Shown here: one piece after another, positions 18,422 to 29,072 of the stretch
Numbering within the stretch: position 1 is the stretch's first letter
Layout of the letters: each line of letters starts with the position of its first letter
Assembly (NCBI GenBank): GCA_023091735.1
Contig: JALKBU010000366.1
Location: forward strand, 1 to 45,027
Length of the DNA stretch: 45,027 nucleotides
From: Trichomonas tenax
Taxonomy: Eukaryota; Parabasalia; Trichomonadida; Trichomonadidae
Reading direction: 5' to 3'
Notes under the pieces: model-generated
Seen by the model: the letters and a program-made list of their open reading frames with translations, nothing else
Told to the model about the DNA's origin: nothing
The model's database searches: none
Program-made: the position numbers and the translations under genes

Positions 18422-21102
18422 TTAAACGGGGTATTCTTGATCATTTTCAAGAGATTCTTCATTGCAAGCACTGAAGTGGTCTCTCTTCTTCTTGAGGAGC
18501 ACTAAAATAACAGTAACAGCAGCAACGACTAAAACAATGAATGCTGCACCTGCATTTGCGCCAATTATTATCATCTGCTTTTTCTTCTTTTGTTCTGCAA
18601 GCCTCTGTGCTTCTTTTTCTTGTTCATCATTTGCTGCTTTGTTCTTTTCTAATTCTTCTTTCTCTTTCTTCTTTTTCACGTTGTTGTTTTTACAATCTTT
18701 CTTTTTCTTCTCTCTTTTTTGCTCCTTTTCTTTCTTCTCCCTTTATTCACGTTCTTTTTGTCCTCTTTCTCGTCTTTCGCGTTCTTCTTGTTTTTGTTTT
18801 TCTCTTTCCTGACGTTCGCGTTCTTCTTGTTCTTGTCTCTCACGTTCTTGGCGTTCTCTCTCTTCTTGTGCTTGACGTTCTCTTTCAGCTGCTTCACGTT
18901 CAAGTTCTTCTCTAAGACGAGCTTCCTCTTCTTCTCGTTTTCTTGCTTCTTCGGCTTCTCTTGCAATTCTTTCTTCTTCTGTTTCTGTGACTGTTGAATC
19001 GCTTCCTTCTGAACAGTCTCCAGAATCGCCACCAAGGATTTGAACCTCTTCTCCATCACTTTCATGTGTAACAGGATCATCGCTTTCATCTTCAGGAACA
19101 ACAACGACAACTTCTTCATTATCATTCGATTCATCGACTAATTCATCTTCGAGATCATCAGTAGCAACGCCAGCACTTGCTTCAGATTCTGAAGGGAGAT
19201 CAACTAATGTTCCATCAGCCAGGAAACCAGCAATGCCAATTTCGCCTCTGACAACTTTGAGAACAATCAAATGCTGTGAATTTGGATTCATGTTCTTCTT
19301 TCCAAAGAGTGGAACTTGATAAATCCTTGAAGCCGCCATTCTAGGCTTTTCTTCAGGAGTAATATCATTTGTCGACAACACCTGCTAAAGAGCCATCAAC
19401 ATAAACTTTGAACTTTCCTCCTTTCTCAAATTTATCACCAATAATTCCAGATGAATTCCCTGTTGTGTTTAAACTGGGTTTAAGCTGCAGCATTGATCCA
19501 CGCTTGCAGCGATATCCTTTGCCATTGTAATATATACCTGACCTAGAAAGCTCACATTGTCCCACTAATCTAAGTTTAGTGTGCGTTGCAGGAATGATGT
19601 TCATTGAGTTCGATGTTAAAAGAAGTGGTTCGATTTCAACAATCGAAGACCATCCTCCACGTGCATTGTTTTTGAATGTGATATCCATTGTTCTGCAAGT
19701 TTTCGTTGCATCGAAGTTAACATATGGATCCTCTGAAGTGAATTGTCCTTCATAAACTTTTTCACCATTGCAAATGATTTCAACATCAGATGTCATCAAA
19801 TTATCTCTGCGCGTTGGCATGTAAATCTGATCCATTTGGACATCTTCGTTGAAGTTGACTGAATAATTATGTGAATAAGCACCATCACATGCTGTATCTT
19901 CATTACCATAGACATTATTAAACAATTTCTCTGTTAATGAGATTTGTGAATTTCTAACATTCGGTGATGCTGTGATTTGCCAATTGTTTTGTGGAACTCT
20001 GATATATCTGTTATCATAATAAATTCCCAATGTTGGATCATTCTCAATGATTGGCATGAATGGATTTGCATCGACATCTTCTGGACCACAGCCTTTGAAG
20101 AAAACTTGATCAGCACGAACATGTGTATATGATTCAGCGTTGTCTAAGATAAAAGCAATTCTTCCATTACCATTTCCTTCCTTATTGAAGATAATGAATC
20201 TGAAGAAATACTTCTTTCCTTTTTGAAGATCAATTACCGTGGATTCTAGATTGACATCGAACTCTGCGTTTGCCATTAATTGCTTGTTTAATAATTTAGA
20301 AAGATCGTCATTGAGATTTCCTGTTAACTCTGTTTCAGAGAGATAGAAATATGCTGTATCATCATTAGTCATAATGAATTTGTAGTTTCCAGATGCTCTC
20401 GGTATGAAAACACCTTCACTTACAGCAATCCATGGTGCATATTCAGCATCTTTGGAGAACTGCGGAACAATGATTCCTCTTCTTTCAACTAATGTTGTTG
20501 GAGGGTTTCTTGCAGGTCTTCTATTGATTGCTTCATTGTAAGCTGTCTCTAAGTTGCTCTTTTCCGCCAATGTGCCATTGAAAGTAACTCTTGAACCTTG
20601 TGATATTTGTTTGAGTTTTACAATTAATTGATGTTCCTCATCTGTGTCCATGCAATTGTATTTCAATATGAATTTATCGATGATTGATGTATCAGCGGGT
20701 GGAGTATATTTGTAGACATTTTGCAATAACTGTTCGAATGTTCTTTGAGTTTGTGAATTGTCGACTTCCATAAACATGAATAAACTCATTTCTGTTCGCG
20801 ATCTCGAGTCTCTCTTGTGACAAATCCGTTCTTTTCGAAAATGTATCAAAGATAAATTTAGTTTCTTTGTCTAATGAGGTAGCATCTATTATCGCTTGGT
20901 GCCCCAGCCAAACATATTGGTCATCACTTATTGGATGATTGAATAAACCCGCTTCTTTGATATGTTTGACATTTTTTGGAGTTTCGACAATCGAAATTAC
21001 CTCAAATGAGTCGCACTCCTGGACTTGGACAGTATCGGTTCCTGTGAATCCAAACTCCGAAGGAGTATAACTTATTGCAATATTGAGAAAAATCGCAAAC
21101 AT
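18422..21102 (-). pseudogene. PA14 / carbohydrate-binding single-pass surface protein, broken
   Basis: Read from 21102 the pieces form one large surface protein. A short hydrophobic N-terminus (MFAIFLNIAISY, likely signal peptide) and an unnamed N-domain come first. A PA14-like domain follows (GVFIPRASGNYKFIMTNDD, AYFYLSE, KKYFFRFI). Next come a discoidin/NPCBM-like sandwich (RGGWSSIVEIEPLL) and a second NPCBM-like piece (RLVGQCELSRSGIYYNGK). An acidic stretch, a Glu/Arg-rich charged rod and a transmembrane helix (AAFIVLVVAAVTVILVLL) end in a 23-residue tail. Three lesions break it: frameshifts near 20775 and near 19375, and an in-frame TAA at 18745-18743. The TAA lies in the charged rod, with the same frame continuing to the membrane helix. 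It probably bound host or bacterial glycans when intact. No HExxH was seen, so it is not an M60 peptidase. Confidence 0.7.
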
Positions 21103-21887
21103 TTTTTTGTCTCAATTTTTTTTCAATTGTTTACTAATTTTAGAAATTCTAAATCCTTTTGTTAATGAAATAATATTAGACATGTTCAAATTTATCTGAA
21201 TTTTTTTGAAAGCAATTCTATGAGCCAATGCAAAAATGGGATAATTAAGAATTTAATACTGTTTATTATCATGTTATTAGACTAAATTTAAAATAAAAAT
21301 CTGGGTTAAAGATTCTGACAGACAACACGATAATTAGATATTTAGTATTACAATATTAAATTTTGAAAATTTAAATTGTTAATAAAAATATGACATGTAA
21401 AGAATCTTATTGTCATAAATTTTGATATGAAACAGCTGAGTCTGAGGGTGAAGAAACAAATTGTAAACATTATACAAAATCTATATTCAGGGATTCTGAG
21501 TGATGAAACTAAATATATAAATGATGATAAAATATCAAAATTATTGCATTTTCCTTTATGAGCCATAATATAAACAGGATAGATATTATAGTTACATGTT
21601 GTTTTATTGATTTTGACATATTATATTTTGTAATGAGATATTCCACCAATAAAAATGAATATTCCACATTTCCAACTCAACATTATTATGATATAAGAAG
21701 TGTAAAATGAGTATCACATATATATACAATAAAAAGTAATCTCTAATAGTGTGAAATTAATGAAAATATGTAAGCTGGAAATAAGGTTATTTGGTCACTG
21801 TCATATCAAAATAAATTTAATTTTTCAGGGTTAAATAGTATGTAGATTATAAAAATCAACTTTGAAAAGTGCCAAAATCTAAAATTT
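21103..21887. other. Divergent intergenic region with one TGACATGTAAA
   Basis: 785 bp separate the surface-protein pseudogene (-) from the FERM gene (+). It is very AT-rich. One copy of TGACATGTAAA lies at about 21387-21397. A 72-codon minus-strand frame at 21348-21566 has no recognisable motif and is not called. Confidence 0.45.
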
Positions 21888-24452
21888 ATGAAGAGAACAA
21901 TATCAACGACAGTCGATTTCCCAACAATTAATAAACAGATTGTTGTGGAATTATCCCGCACGCTGACTGCCAGCGAGATAATCCAGTATTTACGAAATAA
22001 TAACGATTTTGAAATTCCTCAGAAGCCAGTTATTCTAGTTACAGGGAAAGACTCCAAAGACCACGTTTTCAAAAACGGCCACAAACTCGAGGAAATCACG
22101 AATTCGACTGTAATGAAAATGATTGTCGCTCCAGAAATATTGACTATTTCATTTATCACTCCAAACCATAAAAAAGTACAAACAAAGATTTCCTGTGTCG
22201 CAGCGGTTATAGACATCACCAAAAATATATGTGATCTCCTTGAAATTTCGAATAGTCAAGATTATGCACTTTATTTCGAAGAAGACACGAAACTAAACAA
22301 CTGCTTGAAGATTAATTTACCATTAATCCAAAATAAAGTGACGATTACAGAGCTTTACGTAAAGAGAAGATGGTGGAATCCAAATTGTCTCGAAAATGTA
22401 AACGACGAGGAATTAGATTTCCTCTATCATCAGGTTCACAAGGTCTTCGTTGAAATGCCGAATGACCACAAATTCTTCGATTGCATTTATATGTCAGGAA
22501 TATATTCAATTTTGAAATTCAATCGTGATACCGATAAATTTAAGCAAGTATTAAACTCAGGAAAGACAGAAAGATATTATCCTAAAGCTGTTGAAGGCTT
22601 TATCGCAAGACAAAAGATTAAAAAAGTATTCGAAAAGAACAAAAATCGCGAAGACAACGATTTGAAGCGCGATTTCATCAAAGGATATCTACAGTATGAA
22701 TTTGCCTTTTGCGAATTTTTCCCTGTTCAATTTAATGGAGAAAGTTGTTATTTAACAGCCCAAGGAGCGGAAACAATCATTCTGAAGAAGGACAAGAATA
22801 CGGTTATAGATCGTATTCATCAACTTAAAGTCAAAAAATGGCAGCCTACATCAAATGTCGAATTAAATCTCGTTTACTATGACCAAAAGCTCATAACATT
22901 GACTTTCAGAACTAAATTAGGTTCTGAAATAATGAGATTCCTTTCAGATTATATTTCATATATTACGCCATTGCTCGCAGACACTTATAGAGAGAACTCC
23001 AGGAAGAAGCAGGAGGAGAGGCTTAAAATAGAAAACAAAAAAGTCGAAGTCACGTTCACAACAAAATCAATGCCATCAATTGCAAATTCTGATTCAGCAG
23101 TATACACGAGACCTAATTCAGCCAAAGAATTACAGCCCTGCATTCCAACCTGCCCACGTGTTATCAATCCAGACAAATTTCCTGAACGCGAACCAGCAGT
23201 TATTCCAAATAAAGGCGCTGCCGATGATTTTGCGAAGAGAGCTGCGACTCTTTTGAATGATATTATATCAGGAAAAGTCGTTCTCCCGATACAGCACATT
23301 ATTGACTTTCTTACGACATATTCTGAATCTTCTGTGAAAGAAATCAAGTATTTAGCTGAATGCGACACGATTTCGCCTGCTGTTGCCACATATTTAGCTT
23401 CTCGCGTCGTTGTTTCAGTCATTAACAGAGAATGCTCGCTTGAACATCAATACAATGACCTCATGAAACTCGGAGAGAACATTATGAATTACGCACTCGA
23501 TCAAGTTGTTAAAGTCCAAGCCAAGAAGACTCCAAAGAGACTTCCAGAATGCTTCGTTTCAATGATGAGTGATGATGTCAATGAAGCAGACTCGAAGCCT
23601 CTCTTAGCATTGCTTTTTTCAAGCTTGAACGCTTTCTTTTATGCAGCTTTATTCCACGTCAACGAGAAAAAGAAAAGACTTCTTTTGATGCCGCAGCTCA
23701 ACTTTGAAGCACTTCCAAGCTTCGATGCCATCGCTGCAGCAAATCTAGTTGAGTGTGTCGATCCGGAAATCAGCTGTAAAAGCATTACAATGCTTCGCAA
23801 TTTCATTGATGCTTTATACGATCCAGCAAACTGTTCACAGATCTTATATGCTTTTCATTCATCACAGTTTGAGCTTCCGCAGCGTCTCATAGACTTTGTT
23901 TCTATATTCGAGATCAGCAGAGTCATCTCTTTGTGTGCTTACAGCATCAGCAAAGGATTCACTTCTGCTCAAAAATTCTCTGATTGCGCAGCGACACTTT
24001 TCCATGCAAGTTTTTCAGATCCTCAAACGAAACAAGTTGTTTTCGACAAGTTCATGAGCTGTGCACTTGACATGGAGGCGTTCTGCTTTATACACAGTAA
24101 CTTTGCTGCTTGTATTGATCCACAAGCTTCAATGTTTTCGAGTTTCGTTTATCAACTCGCTCTCAAGGATAACAAAAATATTGATATCGTCGGAAACATG
24201 AGAACTGTTACAACAATTGCTGAAGAAGACAAATTCGTGCTCCTATCAGGGACAATCGTTCAGCTTAAGAATGCTATAACAGTTGATGACAAAGATTTTG
24301 CAATATATGTTGCGCAAAGGTTAACTTTTATTGCTTTATCATTCAATGTGAAATACTTGAAGGAGTACGCAATAAAGATGCTGAAGGCTGTTAGAGATTG
24401 GATGGATGAAAAAATATCAAAAGATGCAGCAATTGAAAAGGTTGTTTATTAG
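21888..24452 (+). CDS. FERM-domain (talin-head-like) protein, 854 aa
   Basis: Residues 1-85 and 85-165 form two ubiquitin-like segments (F0/F1-like). A helical F2-like lobe follows (EELDFLYHQVHKVFVEM ... KRDFIKGYLQYEFAFCEFFPVQF). At about residues 285-365 is a PTB-like F3 lobe (YLTAQGAETIILKK, then VELNLVYYDQKLITLTFRTK, then GSEIMRFLSDYISYI). After a polar linker with prolines (about 395-440) the rest is helical, like talin rod bundles but much shorter. Such proteins link membranes and adhesion receptors to actin. The gene is intact; the ATG at 21888 is the first in frame. No TCATT or CCTTT element is obvious upstream. Confidence 0.7.
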   Translation: MKRTISTTVDFPTINKQIVVELSRTLTASEIIQYLRNNNDFEIPQKPVILVTGKDSKDHVFKNGHKLEEITNSTVMKMIVAPEILTISFITPNHKKVQTKISCVAAVIDITKNICDLLEISNSQDYALYFEEDTKLNNCLKINLPLIQNKVTITELYVKRRWWNPNCLENVNDEELDFLYHQVHKVFVEMPNDHKFFDCIYMSGIYSILKFNRDTDKFKQVLNSGKTERYYPKAVEGFIARQKIKKVFEKNKNREDNDLKRDFIKGYLQYEFAFCEFFPVQFNGESCYLTAQGAETIILKKDKNTVIDRIHQLKVKKWQPTSNVELNLVYYDQKLITLTFRTKLGSEIMRFLSDYISYITPLLADTYRENSRKKQEERLKIENKKVEVTFTTKSMPSIANSDSAVYTRPNSAKELQPCIPTCPRVINPDKFPEREPAVIPNKGAADDFAKRAATLLNDIISGKVVLPIQHIIDFLTTYSESSVKEIKYLAECDTISPAVATYLASRVVVSVINRECSLEHQYNDLMKLGENIMNYALDQVVKVQAKKTPKRLPECFVSMMSDDVNEADSKPLLALLFSSLNAFFYAALFHVNEKKKRLLLMPQLNFEALPSFDAIAAANLVECVDPEISCKSITMLRNFIDALYDPANCSQILYAFHSSQFELPQRLIDFVSIFEISRVISLCAYSISKGFTSAQKFSDCAATLFHASFSDPQTKQVVFDKFMSCALDMEAFCFIHSNFAACIDPQASMFSSFVYQLALKDNKNIDIVGNMRTVTTIAEEDKFVLLSGTIVQLKNAITVDDKDFAIYVAQRLTFIALSFNVKYLKEYAIKMLKAVRDWMDEKISKDAAIEKVVY

Positions 24453-25181
24453 TTTTTTTATAAAATGTTTGTTTGTTTATTTTTATTCATCATTTTTTGG
24501 TTGAATTTTTTCCCCATTGACTTTTTTGAGTTTTGCGATTTTTAACGAGAAAACCCTATCAAGCCAAACTAAGAAGACATTTATATGCCGTTTGACTCTC
24601 GCGCGTAGCGTATTTTTTCTTTTCTTTTTTTTTTTTTTTTTGATTTTTCTAGGGGAACTCTAGCAAAAATAAGCGAGCAAACGCTATAATAGTGAGATTT
24701 ATTTGTTATAATCATCAAAGAGATTCATAACAGAAGCCAATTAATGGTTTGTAATGGGTTTCTGTTTGTAATCATATCATGATTAAGTAATAACTTGCTA
24801 AGATCATGAAACAGATTGCACCACTAGAATCAGCACCCAAAAAAGCATGTAAATGTTTAATCAGATTCGTCCAGAAAGGAGGTTTACGCGTTAAAAATCG
24901 CAAAACTCAAAAAGGTCAACGAGAAAAAAAGATTTTTTCTATTTTTCAACCTTTCCGGAAAATTTTACATAAGAAATACTATCAAACTATGTTATTGTAT
25001 GAGTGTTCTATAAAAGCAATAGAATTTTTAAATGTGATGAGGTTGTTTATCTACATTAAATTTTTAATTTTTTTTGAATGGATAATTGCATCATTTAAAA
25101 AAAAATTCTTTTGAATTTTGATGCGCCTTAAACTTTGAAAGGTTCAAATTTTATCTGAGAGAAGCTTAGAGTGGTTTCTCC
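24453..25181. other. Gene-free region containing an inverted-repeat element
   Basis: 730 bp with no convincing gene; a 102-codon plus-strand frame at 24806-25114 runs across the right repeat arm and is not called. It holds the 403-bp inverted-repeat element listed separately and an approximately 18-base T run near 24625. Confidence 0.5.
24517..24919. mobile_element. 403-bp element with 31-bp inverted repeats
   Basis: Bases 24517-24547 (ttgacttttttgagttttgc...) and 24889-24919 are inverse complements with a single mismatch in 31. The interior has no transposase-like frame, so this resembles a MITE. A third partial copy with an exact 20-base match (acttttttgagttttgcgat) is at 28446-28465, which supports a dispersed family. 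No target duplication was identified. Confidence 0.65.
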
Positions 25182-26613
25182 ATGGTGGATCGAATGATTA
25201 AGGTAGAAACACAACGCACGAGACATGCTACAATCATTAAATACGGAAAAACACTGAGATTTCTCGTTTTGTTGCAAATTATTTATTTTGTTTTATATAA
25301 AAATTACACAGATATAAAGTACGATGGATGCATTCCACCATCATTCAAAGAGGTATTACCAATAGGTCAAGCAATTTTAACACCAAAACAAGAAGAAATC
25401 GACGATGAAACAGAAATAAAGTTAATTTTAGAGAAATTACCATTAAACATAAACTTTTCATCACATAAACAAGGAATAAACAGTCTACAAATTTACCATG
25501 GAATCTCTGTATTGCATAATTTTTTATTTGCTGTTTCTTATCATCATGTTGATGTTGCAAAACATCGACTTTATGTTATGAGATTCAATTCTGGTTTCAT
25601 GAAAGAAAATTTCATGTTTTTGCCTCCAACGCAGTTAAATCCTCCACATGGACTTTCAGAAAATCAACTGAAGCTGTTCTGGAAGCAGAAAGATTATGTT
25701 GTTAGTTATGCAGACACCAGAGAATGGCACGTTTCTGTTTCTTGGGACATCGAAAATGGAATTTCAGTCACATCAAATTCCGGATCTTGCGTTAAACACA
25801 ATTCATCACATCACATGAACTTCTGTGATTGGTCAAAGTAGACAGACAAACCACAAATAAATGGTATTGCTACTGTTAACGCAGCACACGATATCTATTC
25901 TTATCAGCATTTTTTCGATAATGGATGGCCTCACATTGCTTCAGCTTTGATGTCAACGGGTGTCAATATCTCATATATTCACTGAAGCGTGCGGAAACAT
26001 CATTGAACAAATTCAAACAAGATTAGGATATGCAGGACAGCATAATTGCATTAATTCAAGAACACCAGTCAGTGCAAAAAGATTGATTCTAAATCCCGTT
26101 GTTCACATAGTTCACGATTATTACTTTGATTATTTTACAGTTTTAATGAAGCTTCCTAATCTCAAAAGAGACAAAGTAATATTGCTTCCACGTGGACTTG
26201 GAAAGTATAGCGAAAAATCCCAATGAATCATTTACAAACTATTAAATCTCGTTGATCCTCTTTCCAAGATATTCGGAAAAGAAAATGTTGTTGTGTTTGA
26301 TTCAAAAAACTATCCAAAACTTGATGATCTGATTCAACTTTTTGCTTCGGCAAAGTTCATCATTGGACCTCATGGAGGAGCTTTTTATAACCAGTTTTAT
26401 TCAGGAAAGGAATTAATTGCTATTGAAATGCTTCCAGTTAAAGAAGTTGGAAATTATCCTCAAATGGCATTTAGACAAATGTGCATTTATTCTAACACAC
26501 AGATGTTGCATCAAAAGCTTGATAGATACTACACATTTTCAAAAGATGTAAATTACAATATTGATATATATGATTTTATGAAGTGGTTTCATAATATCAT
26601 TAAAGAAAACTAA
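25182..26613 (+). pseudogene. GT61-type (DUF563) glycosyltransferase, broken
   Basis: A roughly 475-residue type II membrane glycosyltransferase can be followed through three lesions. The start is ATG 25182 with an N-terminal membrane anchor (FLVLLQIIYFVLY). TAG at 25839-25841 interrupts the first frame, which stays coding-like afterwards. A frameshift lies near 25975 and a TGA at 26224-26226. The last part carries FIIGPHGGAFYNQFYS, the G-HG-A signature of GT61 enzymes, before LIAIEMLP. The family usually makes O- or N-glycan decorations in the Golgi. All three lesions are independent, so it is a true pseudogene and not an annotation gap. Confidence 0.75.
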
Positions 26614-27132
26614 TTAATTTATATTTTGAATTTGAAGGGACCAATGAAACCATTTCAAAATACTCAAAATATTCTATGAGATATTGATTTTTGTCACATT
26701 TCTAAAAAAATTAAACATTCGAGATATATTTCTGACCAATCATTTTTACTTGAATTATAATACGTACAATACACTGGAGACTATGCTATCATAAAACAAA
26801 TTGAAGATCGGAGCTCTATTTTATGTTCGAGAAAACAGGGGGTGACCCCAAACTTATGGTTTACACTTTCCCGTTTAATTTGGAAGGAAAAAAAATATTT
26901 CATTGATAAAGGATGGGAAGAATATGTGTTTATTCCTTTAGATTCATCTATAATAGATGCTTTAATCAGTACAAGCAATCATGTCGAAATAATCAATGAA
27001 TAGCATGTCATGATTAAATTTTTCAAATGAATTTGGTGCATTCTGTGACAAAATTGGGTATTATCAAAAACAATCATTTACTTATAAAATCAACTTCTGG
27101 AAAAAAGCAGCTACTCTTCATCGTCTGATCTT
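26614..27132. other. Intergenic; open frame without ATG at 26782-27003
   Basis: A plus-strand frame is open from about 26770 to TAG near 27002 and reads like protein (IWKEKKYFIDKGWEEYVFI), but has no ATG. It may be the tail of a decayed gene; no family is recognised. The rest is AT-rich. Confidence 0.35.
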
Positions 27133-27676
27133 GTGCAAGTGGGATTATCATTTCTGTATGAAATAAGAAGATCCCTGATTTATTCAGTCTTTGCAACAGA
27201 GATTTCTTTTTGTGAAACTCTGATATGGAATTGTCAAGAGATACTTGTAAACTTCATAATGGCCAAAGCTTGCAGCATAAGCAATTCCTGTGTATCCATA
27301 TCCTCATTCACAAAATCTGCTAAAATGAGGATTGCAAAGAATTTGACTTCTTCAAGATTACCATTAATGCAGAAATTCAATAACATTTTTGATAGCAGCA
27401 ACCTGCACCCATTCTCATGAGAAATTCGATTAACTTAAAGTTATTGACTATTGAAGCTCATTCCATTACTTCGATGTTTGAATCTGGTTTAGAAATATGA
27501 TGGAAAGAAGAATGAACGGCATAACGCATCGCCACTTCATCATTTTCATCGCAAATCTTTGAAAGAATGCTGTAATTCATATCAAAATTCTTCAAGTATG
27601 CACATCTTTTGATTAACATAATGTTTGGATTTCTTTGATGAATGAAAAAAGGAAAGTTTATCCCTGCAATCCTCAT
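27133..27676 (-). pseudogene. Ankyrin-repeat protein remnant
   Basis: On the minus strand 27302-27231 reads GYTGIAYAASFGHYEVYKYL, a clear ankyrin repeat (G-T-L--AA--GH-E-VK-LL pattern). The piece just upstream is in another frame (FCINGNLEEVKFF). Further upstream, 27676-27458 holds an open frame with EVAMRYAVHSSFHHI, possibly another repeat. At least one frameshift and one stop separate these pieces. It belongs to the ankyrin families that are hugely expanded in trichomonads. Function is lost. Confidence 0.55.
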
Positions 27677-28445
27677 ACTCTCTACGACAGAGGGCCATAC
27701 CGTACTGCATGTAGAGCCTCGCTCTGTGGCACTGATCTACAAAGGACATCATTTAAAAGGATTTTTTTCCCACTTGTGAATGAATTTTTTTTTAAAAAAA
27801 AATTATAAAAATTTGTCAAAATTTCCGTAAATTCTCACAATTTTGAATGATTATCGATTTTTTTAAAATACCAAATTTCATTTACTTGTCAAAAACTAAT
27901 TCGATAACAAATTCGAATGGGGCACTTTTTAGCTGGATGAAAATTTACAAAAAAATACAAAATATGATCGTCGATTAGAAGATGAATTTTTCGGCGTTTT
28001 TGCATTTTTACTAATGAAGCAAATATAGAGATTTTCCAAAATCTTATTCCATTAAAAAAAGTCGTAAATTCTGGATAAAATAATCGTTTTTACGACTTTT
28101 TAAAAGTTATAAACAATAAATATAAAGTTTCATGAAAACATAATAAGAGATTCCAACGTCTGATACTGTATTGCAATGGGCACAGATATGCTTGGCTTAA
28201 ATGTATGAAATATCTTGCAATCAACGGGGATTTGGAGATCGTTTTTAAATTGAAGAGTTAAATGCGCAATTATTTGTAAATCTATACGCTTTACTTACAG
28301 AATTATTGATGACAGTAACAGAAGGATTTCCGAACCAATTCTCAAGATGATAAACAACATTTGCTTTATCATCAATAATCGAGCATTCACAAATTATCGT
28401 TTCACAAGTTCGTTCAAAACAAACGTTGAATTTTTTTCCATGTTA

Positions 28446-28465
28446 ACTTTTTTGAGTTTTGCGAT
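28446..28465 (+). repeat. Partial copy of the 24517 element end
   Basis: Twenty bases (acttttttgagttttgcgat) are identical to 24520-24539, and weaker similarity extends 15 bases to the left. It is a solitary end with no inverted partner found nearby. Confidence 0.6.
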
Positions 28466-28827
28466 ATTCAAAATAAAAGATTCTGAAGTCAGGAGCAATG
28501 TTGTTAATAAAATTACAACTATTCACAAGTCCTACACCAGATCCTAAAAAATAACTCTGCCTTTGGATGCTATATTAGGATAGAAAGATGAAGATTTAAC
28601 GTTAAATCATCCCATTTATTCATGATTACAGTTGGTGTCTGACTCGTTAATAGCATTTTCGTATGATTAAGAGAGTATCATAATTCTAGGAGCTCAATCT
28701 CCAGTTCCAAGGCAATTAATTATTCAGCAGAAATATTTGCAATCATCATAGCTAGAACAATGTATTATTAATCAAAAAGGATTGCCAGTATTCAATGAAA
28801 ATTATGGAAAGTGACAGTACTAAATAG

Positions 28828-28833
28828 AAAAAA
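28828..28833 (-). terminator. RNA polymerase III terminator (T6)
   Basis: Six T on the minus strand follow directly after the tRNA discriminator base, the standard Pol III stop. Confidence 0.85.
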
Positions 28834-28906
28834 TGGTTCCGCTGGGGCTCGAACCCAAGACCTTAGCGTTATCAGCACTACGCTCTACCTACTGAGCTAC
28901 GAAACC
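28834..28906 (-). tRNA. tRNA-Ile (anticodon GAT)
   Basis: The minus strand folds into a full 73-nt cloverleaf. The acceptor GGTTTCG pairs with CGGAACC, the D arm is GCTCAGTAGGTAGAGC, and the anticodon stem TAGTG pairs with CGCTA around loop CTGATAA. The T arm is TTGGG/CCCAG with loop TTCGAGC, and the discriminator is A. Internal A box (TAGCTCAGTAGG) and B box (GGTTCGAGCCC) are intact, and a T6 terminator follows. Positions 34-36 read GAT, which decodes AUC/AUU. The overall sequence resembles eukaryotic tRNA-Ile, which usually has AAT. No intron. Confidence 0.92.
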
Positions 28907-29072
28907 AATTCAAATAACTAACTATTATTAAATAGTCGATAATAATCCACCAAACCAAGGTTATATTTATTTGGTTTTAATATCACCTTTATATAGTGTA
29001 TTGTTATTTGTAAATATTTTACCAAGAAAAGTTCATTTTTATTGATGTATGTTGAGTCATTTTGAAAGTTGA

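Larger units (their letters stand above)
27677..28833. other. Gene-free region
   Basis: No intact gene is seen. A promoter-type TTTACTTGTCA occurs at 27881-27891. Near 28170-28240 the plus strand has a short coding-like piece (GHRYAWLKCMKYLAINGDLE) that may be another ankyrin-related scrap. The third copy of the inverted-repeat element sequence is at 28446-28465. Confidence 0.4.

Noticed and set aside
18462..18915. Plus-strand frames of 116-124 codons rich in Phe, Ser and Leu
   Set aside because: They are the antisense of the Glu/Lys/Arg-rich rod of the surface-protein pseudogene; the composition explains them.
21348..21566. 72-codon minus-strand frame with hydrophobic residues
   Set aside because: Lies in AT-rich intergenic DNA, with no promoter element or recognisable domain.
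21826..21830. TTTTTCAG upstream of the FERM gene as a 3' splice site
   Set aside because: It lacks the extended branch-point/acceptor motif of trichomonad introns (ACTAAC near the acceptor), and the ATG at 21888 begins a complete domain.
24625..24645. Long T run as a Pol III terminator of an RNA gene
   Set aside because: No A/B boxes or foldable RNA gene were found on either side.
24806..25114. 102-codon plus-strand frame
   Set aside because: It runs across the right inverted-repeat arm and is Lys/Phe-rich from AT-rich DNA; no motif and no promoter element.
28834..28906. tRNA pseudogene
   Set aside because: All stems pair, both internal promoter boxes are intact and a T6 terminator follows, so it is treated as functional.
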